Shown here piece by piece: positions 44,540-56,141 of a stretch of 64,000 bases of DNA. The stretch comes from Vigna angularis (Eukaryota > Streptophyta > Magnoliopsida > Fabales > Fabaceae). The notes beneath the pieces are model-generated. The model saw only the letters and a program-made list of their open reading frames with translations, did not search any database and was not told the DNA's origin. The stretch covers positions 15,128,001 to 15,192,000 of the forward strand of contig NC_068974.1 in assembly GCF_016808095.1 (NCBI RefSeq). The letters run 5' to 3'. The translations under genes were made by a program, and so were the position numbers. Positions within the stretch are counted from its first letter, which is position 1. Each line of letters starts with the position of its first letter.

Positions 44540-44989
44540 GAGGAGTGAAGAGACTTACATATCGACGCGAGAGAAGTCGAGCAGCTGTGTTGTCTTCGGT
44601 TGTTGCCTCCTCCACGAACCCCACACCGCTCTCAATGCACTAGGAAGCCCCTTGTCACCATTGTTGCCTCCTCCACGAAGCCCTCCTAACGCAGCGACAA
44701 CGAATTTTTCACGCAGCCCCTGCAACCACAGAACGGACCGCCACCAGAATGCTTGCGCGAAGGACAGAGACGACGTCCGTGAACAAAACCTCGCAAATTT
44801 GGGGAATGTTGGTGACGGTTCGATGGCTCGAAGAAAGGGGAAAGCTGGTGAGGGTTTGATGGCTCGAAGAAAGGGGGAATGCTGGTGAGGGTTTGATGGC
44901 TCAAAGAAAGGGGGAATGCTGGTGAGGGTTCGAAGAAAGAAAGGGAAACTTTTGGCTCGAAAAATGAAAGTTAGCAGAGGGAAACCCAA
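44540..44989 (-). other. G+C-richer block near the CACTA right end with ~36-bp repeats
   Basis: Three to four copies of a 36-37-bp unit (GATGGCTCGAAGAAAGGGGG ... GCTGGTGAGGGTTT) at 44822-44935. The block is open on the minus strand at 44555-44989, but the repeat explains this. It sits where En/Spm-type transposons place the 5' leader of the transposase transcript, so a first exon is possible. Confidence 0.4.
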
Positions 44990-45017
44990 GTCTGCTGGGG
45001 TTAATTACACCAGCACC

Positions 45018-45178
45018 TTACCGAGGGTCATATATCCTTCGGTAAGTTAATTCACCAAAGCCAATACCGATGGCCCATTTCACCATGGCCTTCGGTAATC
45101 ATCTATCTGACTGTCGGTAACTCACTTTTACCGAAGGCCGAGAAGCCGTCTGTAAAAACCCTTCGGTAATACGCCAAT
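45018..45178. repeat. CACTA subterminal repeats, right
   Basis: Six to seven ACCGAAGGC / CCTTCGGTAA words in both orientations before the terminal inverted repeat, mirroring 30793-31115. Confidence 0.75.
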
Positions 45179-45192
45179 TTCTTGTAGTGTTC

Positions 45193-45900
45193 GTTGCGAT
45201 GTGTGTGACGCATTTTGATGATTTGATCCGTTCTAGTTTCTGTGATAATGTTAGACTCTGTTGTTGAAATGTTGTTGTCAATTGATGGAATTTAAGCTCA
45301 GCTTGTAATGTAATAAGCATGGAGACTTCTAAATTGTAGCTGCGTTGGATATGTGCGCATGTTAATTGTTAGATACTCAATGGAAGCTTCAAAAACTAAA
45401 TGAATTTTAGCATTCTATTATTTTATGTCTACAGTGACCTTTGCTCGTTTTTGAAACATGAATTCTTCACTGTGATTTAAAATTTTAATTTTATTTTAGT
45501 TTTAAGATTAAATTTACGAGTGTATTATCTCATGGTTTTTGGAATTTGTCTTATCTCTAGCCCGTGCCCCAATATTGTTTTCAATTTTCCAATGTAGTAT
45601 TCATGCTCCCTAAAATGTATCTAGAAGTAGCCTGTTTGAAGTGGAGGCATGCAGTGTGTGAAGGTTTTTAAAAGTTGTTTTTAGAAGACTTTGGATATAG
45701 GTCTGGTAACTAGTGTGTTTACTATTTACTAGTGTGTTTCATAACTCTTCCAATGCATCCCAATTTCCTACAAAACAAGGGGATTTAGTGATAAAATCTT
45801 CAAGTGTAACCTCAACTTTCTTATTTCCCAAAATAAACCAAAATAAAGAGAACAAACAAGTTTCTAAGTAAAAAAGGGTTCATTTGATATCAAAATTTAC
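45193..45900. other. Continuation right of the CACTA insertion, nothing recognised
   Basis: Starts right after the target duplication TTC and should continue the sequence left of 30773. No TIR of the second CACTA element and no coding signature were seen. Confidence 0.35.
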
Positions 45901-47035
45901 TCTTAAAACACGGTGAAATCAACCATTATCAACTGTTCTCCCAGGCTATGTATGATTTCCTTTGCTTTCTACTCTTGTCTTGAGGATACTTTGTGATTGC
46001 TTTCTGCTTGTTCTTCAAGTTTGGACAGTCAGGCTTGATATGACCTTCTTTTCCACACTCATAGCACTGTACAACATTATTTTTTGAATTCTTTCTTCCT
46101 CTTGAAGGACTTGCATTGTCAGTGGTAGAACTTCCATTTTTCATAAAACGAATAAATTTTCTTACCACGATTTCATGATTTCTTTGTCCTATAATTCTTC
46201 TTCTGAATCAGTTTCCGGCTCAAGTTTCTTTGAGGCTTTCTTGCTCGTGGCCTTGAGGGCAAGTGACTTCTTTTCCTCAATTTCTTATTCCTCTTTTAGC
46301 CTTCCAAGTTCTAGTTCATGCTCCCTGAGCTTTCCAAACAGAGTTGCCATATTCATGTTGGTTAAGTCTCTTGATTATGATATGGTTGTTACTTTTGGTT
46401 GCCAGCTCTTGTTGAGACTTTTCAGGATCTTGATATTGATCTCCTCTTTGTCAAACACCTTGCTGAGAGCCATGAGATGATTTACTATATGTGTAAATCT
46501 TTTCTGCACTTCGTAAATCATCTCACCAGCTCTCATCCTCAATAGTTCATACTCTTGTACAAGAGAGTTCTTTCTGGCCCTTTTCACTTCTTTTGTTCCT
46601 TCATGCGTCACTTAGAGAACCTCCCTCATTTCTTTGGTCGTTCTACATTCGGAAATCCTAAAAATTTCATCCATGGTTAATGCAGACGTAATAACATTTC
46701 TTGCCTTTACATCATACTGCGTTCTACGGTTTTCATCTTGAGTCCATTCTGAAAAAATTTTCAAAACAGATTTTCCATTTATAACATGAGTGGGCTCATA
46801 TGGACCATTTAGAGTTGCATCCCAAACTCCTTTATCCACCAATTCAAGAAAGATTTGCATCCTTATTTTCCAAAAGGCATAGTTTTGTCCGGCAAATAGT
46901 GGTGGTCTATTTGTGGATGCACCTTCACCAAAGGTTTGAGAATTGAAAGCCATTTTTCAGGATCAATCAATTAATCGAAAATAGTAATCGATTATTTTTT
47001 CAAATATTTTATGAAAACCAGCTCTGGTGTCAATT
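45901..47035 (-). pseudogene. Copia gag (second copia family), minus strand
   Basis: ATG at 46953 (MAFNSQTFGEGASTNRPPLF), then GQNYAFWKIRMQIFLELVD, the usual start of a UBN2/DUF4219 copia gag. It continues in broken frames (46375-46611: EYELLRMRAGEMIYEVQKRF) to a CCHC knuckle CYECGKEGHIKPDCPNL at 45929-46168. A primer-site-like GACACCAGAGCTGG follows the LTR on the minus strand near 47015-47030, diverged from the tRNA-Met form. Pol is missing to the left. Confidence 0.78.
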
Positions 47036-48480
47036 ATTAAAATAGAATGACTCAATTTTTCACACCAAAAGGGGCGGGGGGAGGGGGAGGGTGAATTGGT
47101 GAAGTGTAAGAAACAAAAGCTTTTAAAATCTTTTCCACAAAAAAAATGATGCCTTTATACTTTTCTTGAATCGCAAGGTAAAAGATTTTCAATGTAGCGG
47201 AAACTTAATCGAATAAGTACAGAAAGTAATTGATTGAATAAAAGAGAGTAGGGATCAAAAAATTCAAACACTGTGTTTTTATATTGGTTCGGCCAACCTG
47301 CCTACATCCAGTGTCCTTCCAACCACAGGAAGCAAATGCACTATAATGATCAAGGTTTTTATAAAAAGGTTTCTACAGAAGACCTCACGTCAAAAATGTA
47401 AAACACCTCTCTAACCCTCTAATCAAAATATAGGCAATACACAACAAGAACAACAACAAGAATCCCCTATTCTACCGTCTAACCCCTTTGAGACACCCTC
47501 AAAGTCAAGAACACACACGTTCTTCTTCGTGTAGTCACAACAGGGAACTCAAACAATTCTTCAAGAGATTGGAGAATTTGATCACGTATTAACACCCAAA
47601 TGTGCATATTGATCAGTCTTTGAAACCCAGCAGTCTTGGCCTTCAAGAAAGCACAAGGTTTTGATCACCATAGTCAATCTTGTTTCTTGGAGATTTTCCT
47701 CTCTTTCTGTAATATTTCAGCTTTCTGTAAAGGATATGAAATTGTTAAAATCACAAAAGTTCTTAAAGAATTCAAATCTGCGTCAATTTATAGTATAACA
47801 CATATCAGACGCATTTTAATCAATTGAGCTACTAACGTAATCGAATATAACAATCAGTTATCACAAATTTAGCAGCAGTCAAACAAATGATTGAATGTAC
47901 AATTAATGCAATCGACTGTCATTTAATGCTTGGTCAACATATTTAAAATATGATTGTTATGTTAGTTGTTACAAGCATTTAACAGATTTTCAAAACATCA
48001 ACTAATTTATTCGAATACAGAGAGCATGCATTCGATTAAGTGAAATCTTTTTGCACAGTTTTGAAATCTTTTCTCTTTGAAAAATCTCATAGCACACTTC
48101 AAAAAAGATTGTGCAAGCACATGAGTTTTAATCGATTCACCCCATAATGTAATCAATTTAAAACTGTTGTTTTGTCAGACATTTAAAGTTCAACCATAGT
48201 GCTTGTGATTTTTCTTTTCCAAAAACATGTCATGCATACACATATAAAATCACATTATACATTTAACACTGTTATATGCAATGAACAACACAAGCATGTT
48301 CTTAGATATGCTTTAATAGATTTAACACATTAAGGAAAAGCATATAACATGTAAACATAGAATATGTAACACAGAATACACATTTGTTATTAATTATGTG
48401 TTGTCATCATCAAAAACTCATATATACTTGAGATTGTGGGTTAAGCTAAACCTGTGCTCCCCCTATCAACAATCTCAACA
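47036..48480 (-). repeat. 5' LTR region of the second copia family
   Basis: Begins TATTAAAATAGAATGACTC next to the gag leader and matches 29069-29644 over its first ~590 bp. The rest is A+T-rich, ending around GTCATCATCAAAAACTC (48408) and a pyrimidine-rich GCTCCCCCTATCAACAATC (48456). The outer boundary is uncertain. A 12-bp G+C run GGGGCGGGGGGAGGGGGAGG at about 47072 is an expansion of the AAGAGGGGGTG seen in the other copy. Confidence 0.6.
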
Positions 48481-49240
48481 ATTAGTTATTGACCTTATAT
48501 TCCCACATCAATATATCGAATAAAACAATAATGTATGTACAGGTTGCAATTTTTTCACCAAAATGCGGAACATACTACCTTAACATAACACTTAACAATA
48601 TTGTTAAGGTAAACATTACAATTGTGATCAATTGTGCTTTTTTATATTTTCTTAACTTGTTTTGAGCCCTTTCACTGATAGTCTCGGTAATGTGCAGGTG
48701 TTCGCAACTGATATTGGTTGCCAACTGATGAGTTAGTACGTATATCACTACCAGTTGTTACCAACTAGCCTCTAAAACATTTCGTTGATGACATCCTTAG
48801 CAAATTCATTCCATCAGTTGACAACAACGAAAAACCTGAAGGTAGTGGATCAAACAAGAACATTAATTGTGGAAAAATTGGAGGACTTTCATAATTTCAT
48901 GTTTTGTATTTTAGATTTATCGTTATTGTCGACTTCATGGATATATTGTTGCATTAAGTGATAATATTATGTTGTAAGTTTTATATCACGTTGTTTTCAT
49001 ATAAAAAAATTGACAATATGGTGTAGTAACTGGCTATACCTTCAACATTATGTGGTTATGTATAAAACTAGTTCTATACAATTGACGAAATCATTAATAA
49101 AAAAATAAGGGGTCATCCAATCTTGCACTTGAATAAGACATAAACCATATCACAGTTAAATAGAATGAGTAAAGCAATTAATTACGAGCATCATGCAAAA
49201 ATCAAACACAGATTAAACAACTTTTGGTTGAAAACCTGAT
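48481..49240. other. Diverged flank of the tandem array
   Basis: A+T-rich; contains isolated copies of the array words (GGTGTAGTAACTGGCTAT at 49019) that become regular further right. No gene seen. Confidence 0.4.
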
Positions 49241-50460
49241 TTCACGAGCATTGGTATAATAATTGGTTATGTCTTAAGTCCTATGTGGTTATTTGTTAAG
49301 CTAGTTATGTACAAATAAAAAAAATGCTTAAGTTCAATATCAAGGATCATATTTAGTGGTTCTTGAGTATAGATTTCATCATATTTATTGGTGTAGTAAC
49401 TGGTTATCTACTCAATCCTATGTGGTTATTTCTTAAGTTGGTTATGTACATCTACAAAAATGCTTAAGTTGAATATGAAGGATCATATCATTTAGTCCAG
49501 TAAGTGATTATCCAATCAAGAGTTTGTGGTCTAGTATGAAACTCGTTATGTAGAACAAAGATAGTGGTTCTTGAGGATAAATTTCATTCATTTATTGGTG
49601 CAATAACTGGTTATGTACTCATTCATATGTCGTTAATTTGAAGCTGGTTATGAACAACTAAAAAACTGCTTAAGTTCAATAAGAATCAAATGACTTTGAT
49701 GTAGTAAGTGGTTATCCAATTAAGGGTATGTGGTGTAGTATTAAACTCGTTATGTTGAACAAATCTAGGTGTTCTTGAGGATAAATTTTATCACATTTAT
49801 TGGTGTAGTAACTGGTTATGTGCTCATTCGTATGTGGTTATTTCTGAAGTTGTTTGGCTCAACTAAAAAACTACTTAAGTTCAATATGAAGGATCAAATG
49901 AGTTTGGTGCAGTAAGTTGTTATCCAATCAAGGGTTTTTGGTCTAGTATGAAACTCATTATGTAGAACAAATATAGTGGTTCTTGAGGATAAATTTCATC
50001 ACATTTATTAGTGCAGTAACTGGTTATGTGCTCATTCGTAGGTGGTTATTTATGAAGTTTATTTTGTACAACTAAAAAACTGCTTAAGTTCAATATGAAG
50101 GATCAATTTAGTTTGGTGTAGTAAGTGATTATCCAATCAAGGGTATGTGGTCTAGTATGAAACTCGTTATGTAGAACAAATCTAGTGGTTCTTGAGGATA
50201 AATTTCATCATATTTATTGGTGCAATAACTGGTTATGTACTCGTTTTGATGTGGTTATTTTTGAAGTTGGTTTTGTACAACTAAAAAAATGCTTATGTTC
50301 CATATGAAGGATGATATTAGGTTGGTATAGTAAGTGGTTATATAGTATGTGCTATGTGGTTATTTATTAACCTTGTTATGTACAACTAAATTTTTTTTAA
50401 AGTTAAATATAAAGGGCCATATTACTTAGTGCAATAAGTTGTTATCCATTCAAGAATATG
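49241..50460 (+). repeat. ~207-bp tandem repeat array
   Basis: The word GTGTAGTAACTGGTTATGT or close forms starts at 49391, 49599, 49803, 50011 and 50220 (steps of 208, 204, 208, 209), with a diverged copy near 49252. Each unit also has ATGTGGTTATTT, CTTAAGTTCAATATGAAGGATC, TATCCAATCAAGGG and GGTTCTTGAGGATAAATTTC. Not related to the other repeats in the window. Confidence 0.85.
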
Positions 50461-50700
50461 TGGTTTTTTATGTTTACAACTACAAGAAGGATTCTTCCAA
50501 TCACTTGGTATTAAATGGCCTTTTACAAGAAAAACAAAAGAAAATTAAATCTAAAAGAGATTACAAATTTAAAATTCCAAGAGGATTACAGTACATCCCT
50601 CTTGAAGATCCACCCTATTATGCACCAAATAAACCACCAAAATTGTTTCTAACTCAATAATTTATGAACAAATAAATTCCAAAATAAAATGAAAAGGGTA
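50461..50700 (+). other. Unassigned short ORF after the array
   Basis: An open stretch to 50660 is lysine/proline-rich (KIPRGLQYIPLEDPPYYAPN). No family recognised. It could be the 3' part of a spliced gene; evidence is weak. Confidence 0.25.
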
Positions 50701-50710
50701 TTCAAAAAAC

Positions 50711-50902
50711 CTTGTAATGACGACATCCCCAAAATTGTCGGCCATCATTCTGTGGAGTTCTCGCCAATTTGCTCACAGCATAATCTCCACATTTGCAACG
50801 AGGGATTATCCCACCTCCCCTCAATCCACCATGATTTGCGGATTTCAAATTTCTTTCCCACCCTGTTTTGGAACAAGAAGAACAACCATGAAAAGAAGCC
50901 AT
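50711..50902 (-). CDS. GRF-type zinc finger protein, first exon
   Basis: ATG at 50902 on the minus strand. The 64 codons read MASFHGCSSCSKTGWERN ... then IPRCKCGDYAVSKLARTPQN, DGRQFWGCRHYK, and end at an AAG/GTTTTTT donor. The CKCG ... GRxFWGC pattern is the GRF zinc finger (C-x-C-G, then C and H/C), a small nucleic-acid-binding module. Plants have many short GRF proteins, often in repeat-rich DNA and with a membrane segment in a second exon. The next exon was not identified, so this may be a fragment. Confidence 0.55.
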
Positions 50903-51049
50903 TTCTCTCTACCCACAACCACTGTGGTAAAAAAAGGGAACAACTTGCACGAACCTTAATCACCCTTTTTATTAGACACAAAAACCTCAACTTTAAATAT
51001 TTCCACCAACTCACTTCACTTCACAATGCCACATAATCATCAAACATAA

Positions 51050-51232
51050 CAGCTCACTTAGGTTTGGCAACAATGGCATCTACACCGTTATGTTTTTAAC
51101 GGCGTCCAAGAAAAGGACCGAATTGAACATTTTTAAACAAAATATGGGACCTTACTGAACTTTTTCAAAAGGTAGGACCATTTTGAATCAAACTCCCAAA
51201 AGTAGGGACCAAATGATGTATTAAACCATCAT
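51050..51232. repeat. Short-word repeat resembling a transposon end
   Basis: Words AAAGGACCGAATTGAAC, TATGGGACCTTACTGAAC, GTAGGACCATTTTGAATC and GTAGGGACCAAATGA recur about every 40 bp. This resembles the subterminal parts of plant Mutator-like elements, but no inverted partner was found. Confidence 0.35.
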
Positions 51233-52420
51233 TTTATGACTACATTCCCTTGTTTTAGTAGGTTAATGAAGTAATTTGGAAGAGGAGTCAAAGTATGAAG
51301 GAGTCAGAACTCAAGAAGCGAGCAGAACTGCAGAAAAAGTGAAAAAAAAGTAGTGCTAAAAAATTTCGCGAGGCTTGAGCGCCAGAAGGTGCCGCACACC
51401 GCTTGGGCACCCTTCCAGGGGCGCTTGAGCGCTGAAAGCCGTGCCCGGGCACCCCTCAGGGGCGCTTGAGCGCCGGAAGGTGCCGCACACCGCCCGGGCG
51501 CCCCACTTAGGGCGCTTGAGCGCCAGTTCGTGGGCTTGGACCTATTTTCTGTTATTTTTATGTTCTATTTAAAGGACCCAAGCATCCTAGGTTTGGTATC
51601 TCTAGCTGGAGCAGCACAACAGCACACTCTTCCACTCTTTAAAGGCGGATTTGGATGCGAAAGCGTCCTTCCTCTACTTTTAGGGTTTTGCTATCTCATG
51701 CTTTTCCATTCTTCATCTAGTTTCTCTATATCTATGGGGAACTAAACTCTATTTGTTGTTGGAGAATGATGTAACCTTGTGAACTCTCATGTATTTGAAT
51801 TGATTCTTAATTCCATATGCTTTTTCATTAATTGTTAGAGTAATTCATATGTGTTTATTACATGCTTTGTTTAACTCATTCATCACATGATTTATGAATT
51901 GCATGAGTGTTGGGAGGTTCCTTACAATTCAAGTTCTTGTTGAATTCTCCCAAGAGTAATATTTCTTAGGGATGAGGGTATAAGTCTTGGTCGTCTTAAG
52001 TTCTTGATCTTCACATTTAATTGCTAAGAATGCTAGGAATTGCATGAACTGGTGGTTAAGGACAGGCTTATTCGCCGAGGGATCGGGTTTAGGTGATTTA
52101 GTGAGTAACGTTAACATTAATGCATAAAGAAGAATTCTTACATACATGTGAGAGAACTTGGTGAAATCTAACCCCAAAACATACTCATCTCATTACAAAC
52201 AACATCCGTTTATCATTGTGCTCTTTTGCTATTGATCAAATTGCATTCATATTTAATTTTTAGTCTTTTGCATCTTAAACCAATGATCTCGTTTTATTTA
52301 AGTCTTAGTTAATCGAGTTATCAGACAACTGTCTAGTGCCGAGAGTCTTAAGGGATACGATACTTGGTCTTACCATTTTATATTACTTGTGCGATTTGGT
52401 ACACTTGTCAATCCATCAAC
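51233..52420 (+). repeat. LTR related to the E1/relic family, 5' truncated
   Basis: Starts TTTATGACTACATTCCCTTG, homologous to position ~11530 in the relic LTR, so the first ~140 bp are missing. It has a G+C-rich dyad block (51366-51524: GGCGCTTGAGCGCT at 51420, GGCGCTTGAGCGCC at 51461 and 51511), then a TATA-like TATTTAAAG at 51566-51574, then the TTTTAGGGTTTTGCTATC and GATACTTGGTCTTACC words seen in E1 LTRs. It ends CAATCCATCA near 52420. No internal region follows, so it is solo or truncated. Confidence 0.72.
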
Positions 52421-53150
52421 AATTCTCTTTGGAACTTTTTCCTAAGTTGGTTAGTAAATGCTAGGAGTTCTCTTTGGAACTTTTTCCTAGGTTGAGTAGT
52501 AGACTGATCGAGTTATTTTTTTTAGAACTTTTTTCTAGGTTGAGCAGTAGACGATAGGAGTTCTCTTTGGAACTTTTTCCTGTGAAAGATATTTTCACTC
52601 ACAAAAATATGCGTTAAACAAAATAAAGTAAACGCTTCAATATTTTATAATTTATTTTTATAATGAAGAGCTATTAGAACCTGACAAGGTTGCCTAGGTT
52701 CAGCAGTAGGCACGAGGAGTTCTCCTTGGAACTTTTTCCTGTGTTGAGCAGTAGACAGTAGGAGTTCTCTTTGGAACTTTTTCCTAGGTTGAGCGGCGAC
52801 TAATGGGAGTTCTTTTTAGAACTTTGTCCTATGTTGATAGGAGTTCTTTTTAGAACTTTTTCCCCTATTGAGCGAAGGTACAAGACGTTTCATTTGGAAT
52901 GTTTTTCTAGGCCGAGCGGCAATTGATGGGAGTTCTTTTTAGAACTTTTTCCTATGTTGATAGGAGTTCTTTTTATAACTTTTTCCCATGTTGAGCGGAG
53001 GCACTAGACGTTCCATTTGGAACTCTTTTCTAGGCCGAGCGACGGTTGATGGGATTTTAGAACTTTTTCCTATGTTGATAGGAGTTCTTTTTAGAAATTT
53101 TTCCCATGTTCAGCAGTAGACGTTACTAGTTCTTTTTTTGAACTTTTTCC
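52421..53150 (+). repeat. Minisatellite of self-complementary units
   Basis: About 15 copies of GGAGTTCTCTTTGGAACTTTTTCCTAGG..GAGCAGTAGAC type, spaced 35-55 bp. The core AGTTC(T)..(G)GAACT is a dyad; variants AGTTCTTTTTAGAACT and CGTTCCATTTGGAACT keep pairing. Interrupted at 52590-52690 by a piece of the ~141-bp satellite. Confidence 0.75.
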
Positions 53151-53304
53151 TGTGCAACATATTTCACTGACAAAAATACTTAAATAAAATATTCAACATT
53201 TTATTTTTATAAAGAGATGGCATTAGAACCTGATAAAGTTGAACGTTGGTGGTCCAATCGACCAAGCGATAAGGGATTGAACCTTCATGTGCAGGATATT
53301 TTTA
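53151..53304 (+). repeat. ~141-bp satellite, left part
   Basis: Contains ATTAGAACCTGATAAAGTTGAAC, GGTGGTCCAATCGACCAAGCG and GGATATTTTTA. It is cut at 53304 by the LTR element and resumes at 56537 in register. Confidence 0.75.
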
Positions 53305-55729
53305 TGATGAATGCATATTTATGTCCACATTTATGCTTTAAAATTCAAATTTTTGATGGATAATTGTGCTTAAATAGTTGATTTTAAGAAAATTTGTGAT
53401 GATTGGAATTGTTGGGTTTGGGAATTAAAGAGATGTAAAAAGTGAATTTTAGCGCATAAATTATTTTTGAAAATTCTTACATTTATTTGTGCAGCTGAAA
53501 TTTCAAGTTTATTGGTCCAAATTGCAATTTTGTTTGGAAAATAATATACAAATGGGCCAAGAAGGCAATTTTTACCCTTGCACCTCCTAAATTTCCCTAC
53601 ATACACCCCTCTTTTCTAACGAGGCCAATACTAAAGCCCAATAGTAACCCTTTTCTTCTACACCTTCCTAATTTCCTACTCTCACTCCTCCTAAATTAGA
53701 CTCCACCAGATTCTGCCACGTGTCCAAATCCTCACACACATATATGATCATCTAGAATCTGCCACGTCATTAATCCTCTGCACACCAAATAGACCCATCA
53801 ACTTTTGACACATCATCATCTTCCACCCATAGAAACCCTAATTCCCAAACCATGTTGCGCCGCCACCACCAAACCCAAGCAACCGTCAACCTTGCCGTCA
53901 ACCTTCAAGCCACCGCAACCATCCTCATCGCCAGCACCGTCACGCACAACCATCGTCGCACAACAACCACCATCGACCACCCAGCCGCCGTTGTAGAGCC
54001 ACCCAGAATCGCATCAGCCTTCATCGCGAGTTCATCATCAATCATCACGCCACCATCTTCATTTTCTCCGTCATGAACACACCTGCAAATCAGTTTCAAC
54101 TTCACACATCCATGGCCGTCAATCAGCCGCCGCAGAATCGTGCCATCAACTTCATCATTTTCTTCACATCAACGGCCACCATTCTCCTCCTCGCATGGTC
54201 GTCTTCTCCATTCACAACCTGCAAGGAAAAATCATCAAACCATAATCAAAACCCAAGTGAACACTACACGCCTAAATCATCTTCGAGTTCGCATCCAGCG
54301 AGAACAGAGTCGCATCTTCGAACCACCATCAACACGCATCAACCTTCGCCGTGAACCCCAAAATCGCGCCTCCCTATTTGCGAGAACCAACCACTTAGAA
54401 TCGCAGGGGACATCAATTCCATTCATCTTCCCTAGCACCGCCATGGCTACCCACGCTGAATCCAAAGTCATCAGGAACAGCCTTTGCGGCGAAGAAGTAG
54501 GAGCAAAGGGGAAGCCCTTTCCCCAATCTGAAACCCTAATTGGGTGAAAAAGAGGGCTGCCACGTGGCAAGCTCTCATTGGCCACGTTTCCTCCTCAGTC
54601 AAAGCTGGTCAACAAGTCTCCTCTAGTCAAAGCTGGTCAAACAGGGGCTTTGTGCAATTTGGAGAATTCTGAAGGGGCTAAAGTGCAGATAGAGGAAATT
54701 TCAGGACATTTGTGTAATTTTGGAAATTCAGAAAAGCTAAAAGATAAAATTCAGTTGTTGAATTAATTTAATTTAAGAATATCAACAAAAAATATCTTTC
54801 AAATAATGTTATAATTATCTAAATCTTTTAATTATTTGGAAGATATAAGATAAAAGATTATGTCAACTGAATATTTAGAGTCCAAGCCCAATCAAGCCCT
54901 ATATAAAGAGATCCAGGGAGGCAGAAAAGGGACTTCATTCATTCACCACTTCTCTCTCTTATTTCATCATGTATTCAACTCCATTCATGGAGAGCTAAGC
55001 ATCTAGGGCTATTATGCTATAATTTCATTATGGATTCTGAGGTTAGGTTGAGTTAATGCAATTGTTTATTTTGATTATTGATTTAAGTTTTCTAGGGTTT
55101 CTAGGTTTAATTGAGAATCTACTTTGATTTAATTTAGGAACTTTCAAATGATTAAATGATTTTTACTATCAATTGAGAATGTACTTTGATTGGTAGTAAT
55201 AATTTCAACTATAATCAATTGATAATTTACTTTGATTGATTAGTTTTTAACTTGGTTAGGAGATTTAATAATAGACATGATTAAACACAATAGAATTTGA
55301 TTGAAAATGTACTTTGGTTGAATTTATTGTGAATAATCTAGAAAGGTTTTCCATTTGATTGAGAATTTACTTTGGTTAATTGCATGATCGCCCTCAAATT
55401 AATTAAGAATGTGCTTTAATTAATTTGAAACTTGAACAATAATCAATTGAACAATGATCTGTGAATAACCAATGATGAATCTATCTTGGAAAAGTAGTGG
55501 AATTAGCCTATTTCTTCGTAATTGTTTTTAAGTTTCTTATTTGTTCTGCAACATTCTTTAAACATTCTCACTTTTATTCATAAGCATCGCATAACATTCT
55601 ATATTCGTAGGGAGACGACTCAGGGTTACTTTAGCCCTATCTACTTTATTGGATACTACTTGGCAATACTGAAGTTGCCTTGAAAAGTAGTATTAATTTT
55701 ATAACTTCAACGACAGCTTATCAAATTTG
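53305..55729 (+). repeat. 5' LTR of the U3-U3 element
   Basis: Starts TGATGAATGC, ends GACAGCTTATCA, directly before AATTTGGCGCC. A TATA box CTATATAAAG lies at 54899-54908, after a long U3. The C-rich part 53800-54560 gives many overlapping ORFs rich in Pro, Thr and Ser on both strands; these are composition effects and I do not call them genes. The part 55050-55450 repeats GAATNTACTTTGATTG-like words. Confidence 0.7.
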
Positions 55730-55732
55730 GCG

Positions 55733-55750
55733 CCATTGTCGGGGAATACG
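55733..55750 (+). promoter_or_regulatory. Primer binding site of the U3-U3 element
   Basis: TGGCGCCATTGTCGGGGA, the Athila-type primer site with two differences from that of E1, followed by a T-rich leader like that of E1 (55765-55830). Confidence 0.75.
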
Positions 55751-56141
55751 GTTAGTATTTTGAATATTTTGATTTTTGTTTTTTATTTTTATTTTTACCT
55801 TTATTTTTATCTTTATTTGCTTTCTTTTTTATTTAACGCACATACATTTAATTTAGTTTAAGTTATTTTGTAGCCTTTAGTTATTCTTGTTTTTAGCAAA
55901 AATCTTTGTTCTTGTTTTAATTAAGAATTTCTCTTGAGAAATACTTGAGGCTAGTTTGAATACACTCTGGCTAGAAAAGACTTGGTACTTAAGTTGTCCA
56001 TTGTGACGCACCTCTCTTTCTTGGAAGTGGACCCAAACAAAGTCTCTCTTATCTCTTATTTGAAATCTTTCTATAAAGCAAGAACAAAAGAAAAAGAGAA
56101 GTCAAGAACAGAGAAACAACTTCAAGCAGATTGCGTAGTGC

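Larger units (their letters stand above)
30773..45189 (-). mobile_element. CACTA (En/Spm-type) DNA transposon with captured gene fragments
   Basis: Ends CACTACTAAAAAG at left and, inverted, CACTACAAGAAAT at right; 3-bp target duplication TTC at 30770-30772 and 45190-45192. Subterminal repeats of TTACCGAAGGGC type lie at 30793-31115 and 45018-45178. Inside, on the minus strand, are a TNP2-type transposase (34700-38341) and a TNPA-like gene (31500-34544). The region 38400-44990 holds a Ty3 relic and host-gene fragments. Both transposase genes are broken, so it is now non-autonomous. Confidence 0.92.

Noticed and set aside
44538..44989. Possible captured gene with conserved ORF near the CACTA right end
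   Set aside because: The open frame depends on 36-37-bp repeats; no domain, and both strands are open.
53805..54585. Overlapping Pro/Thr/Ser-rich ORFs that look like a cell-wall or secreted protein
   Set aside because: They lie in the U3 of an LTR upstream of its TATA box, are open on both strands because of C-rich composition, and show no domain.
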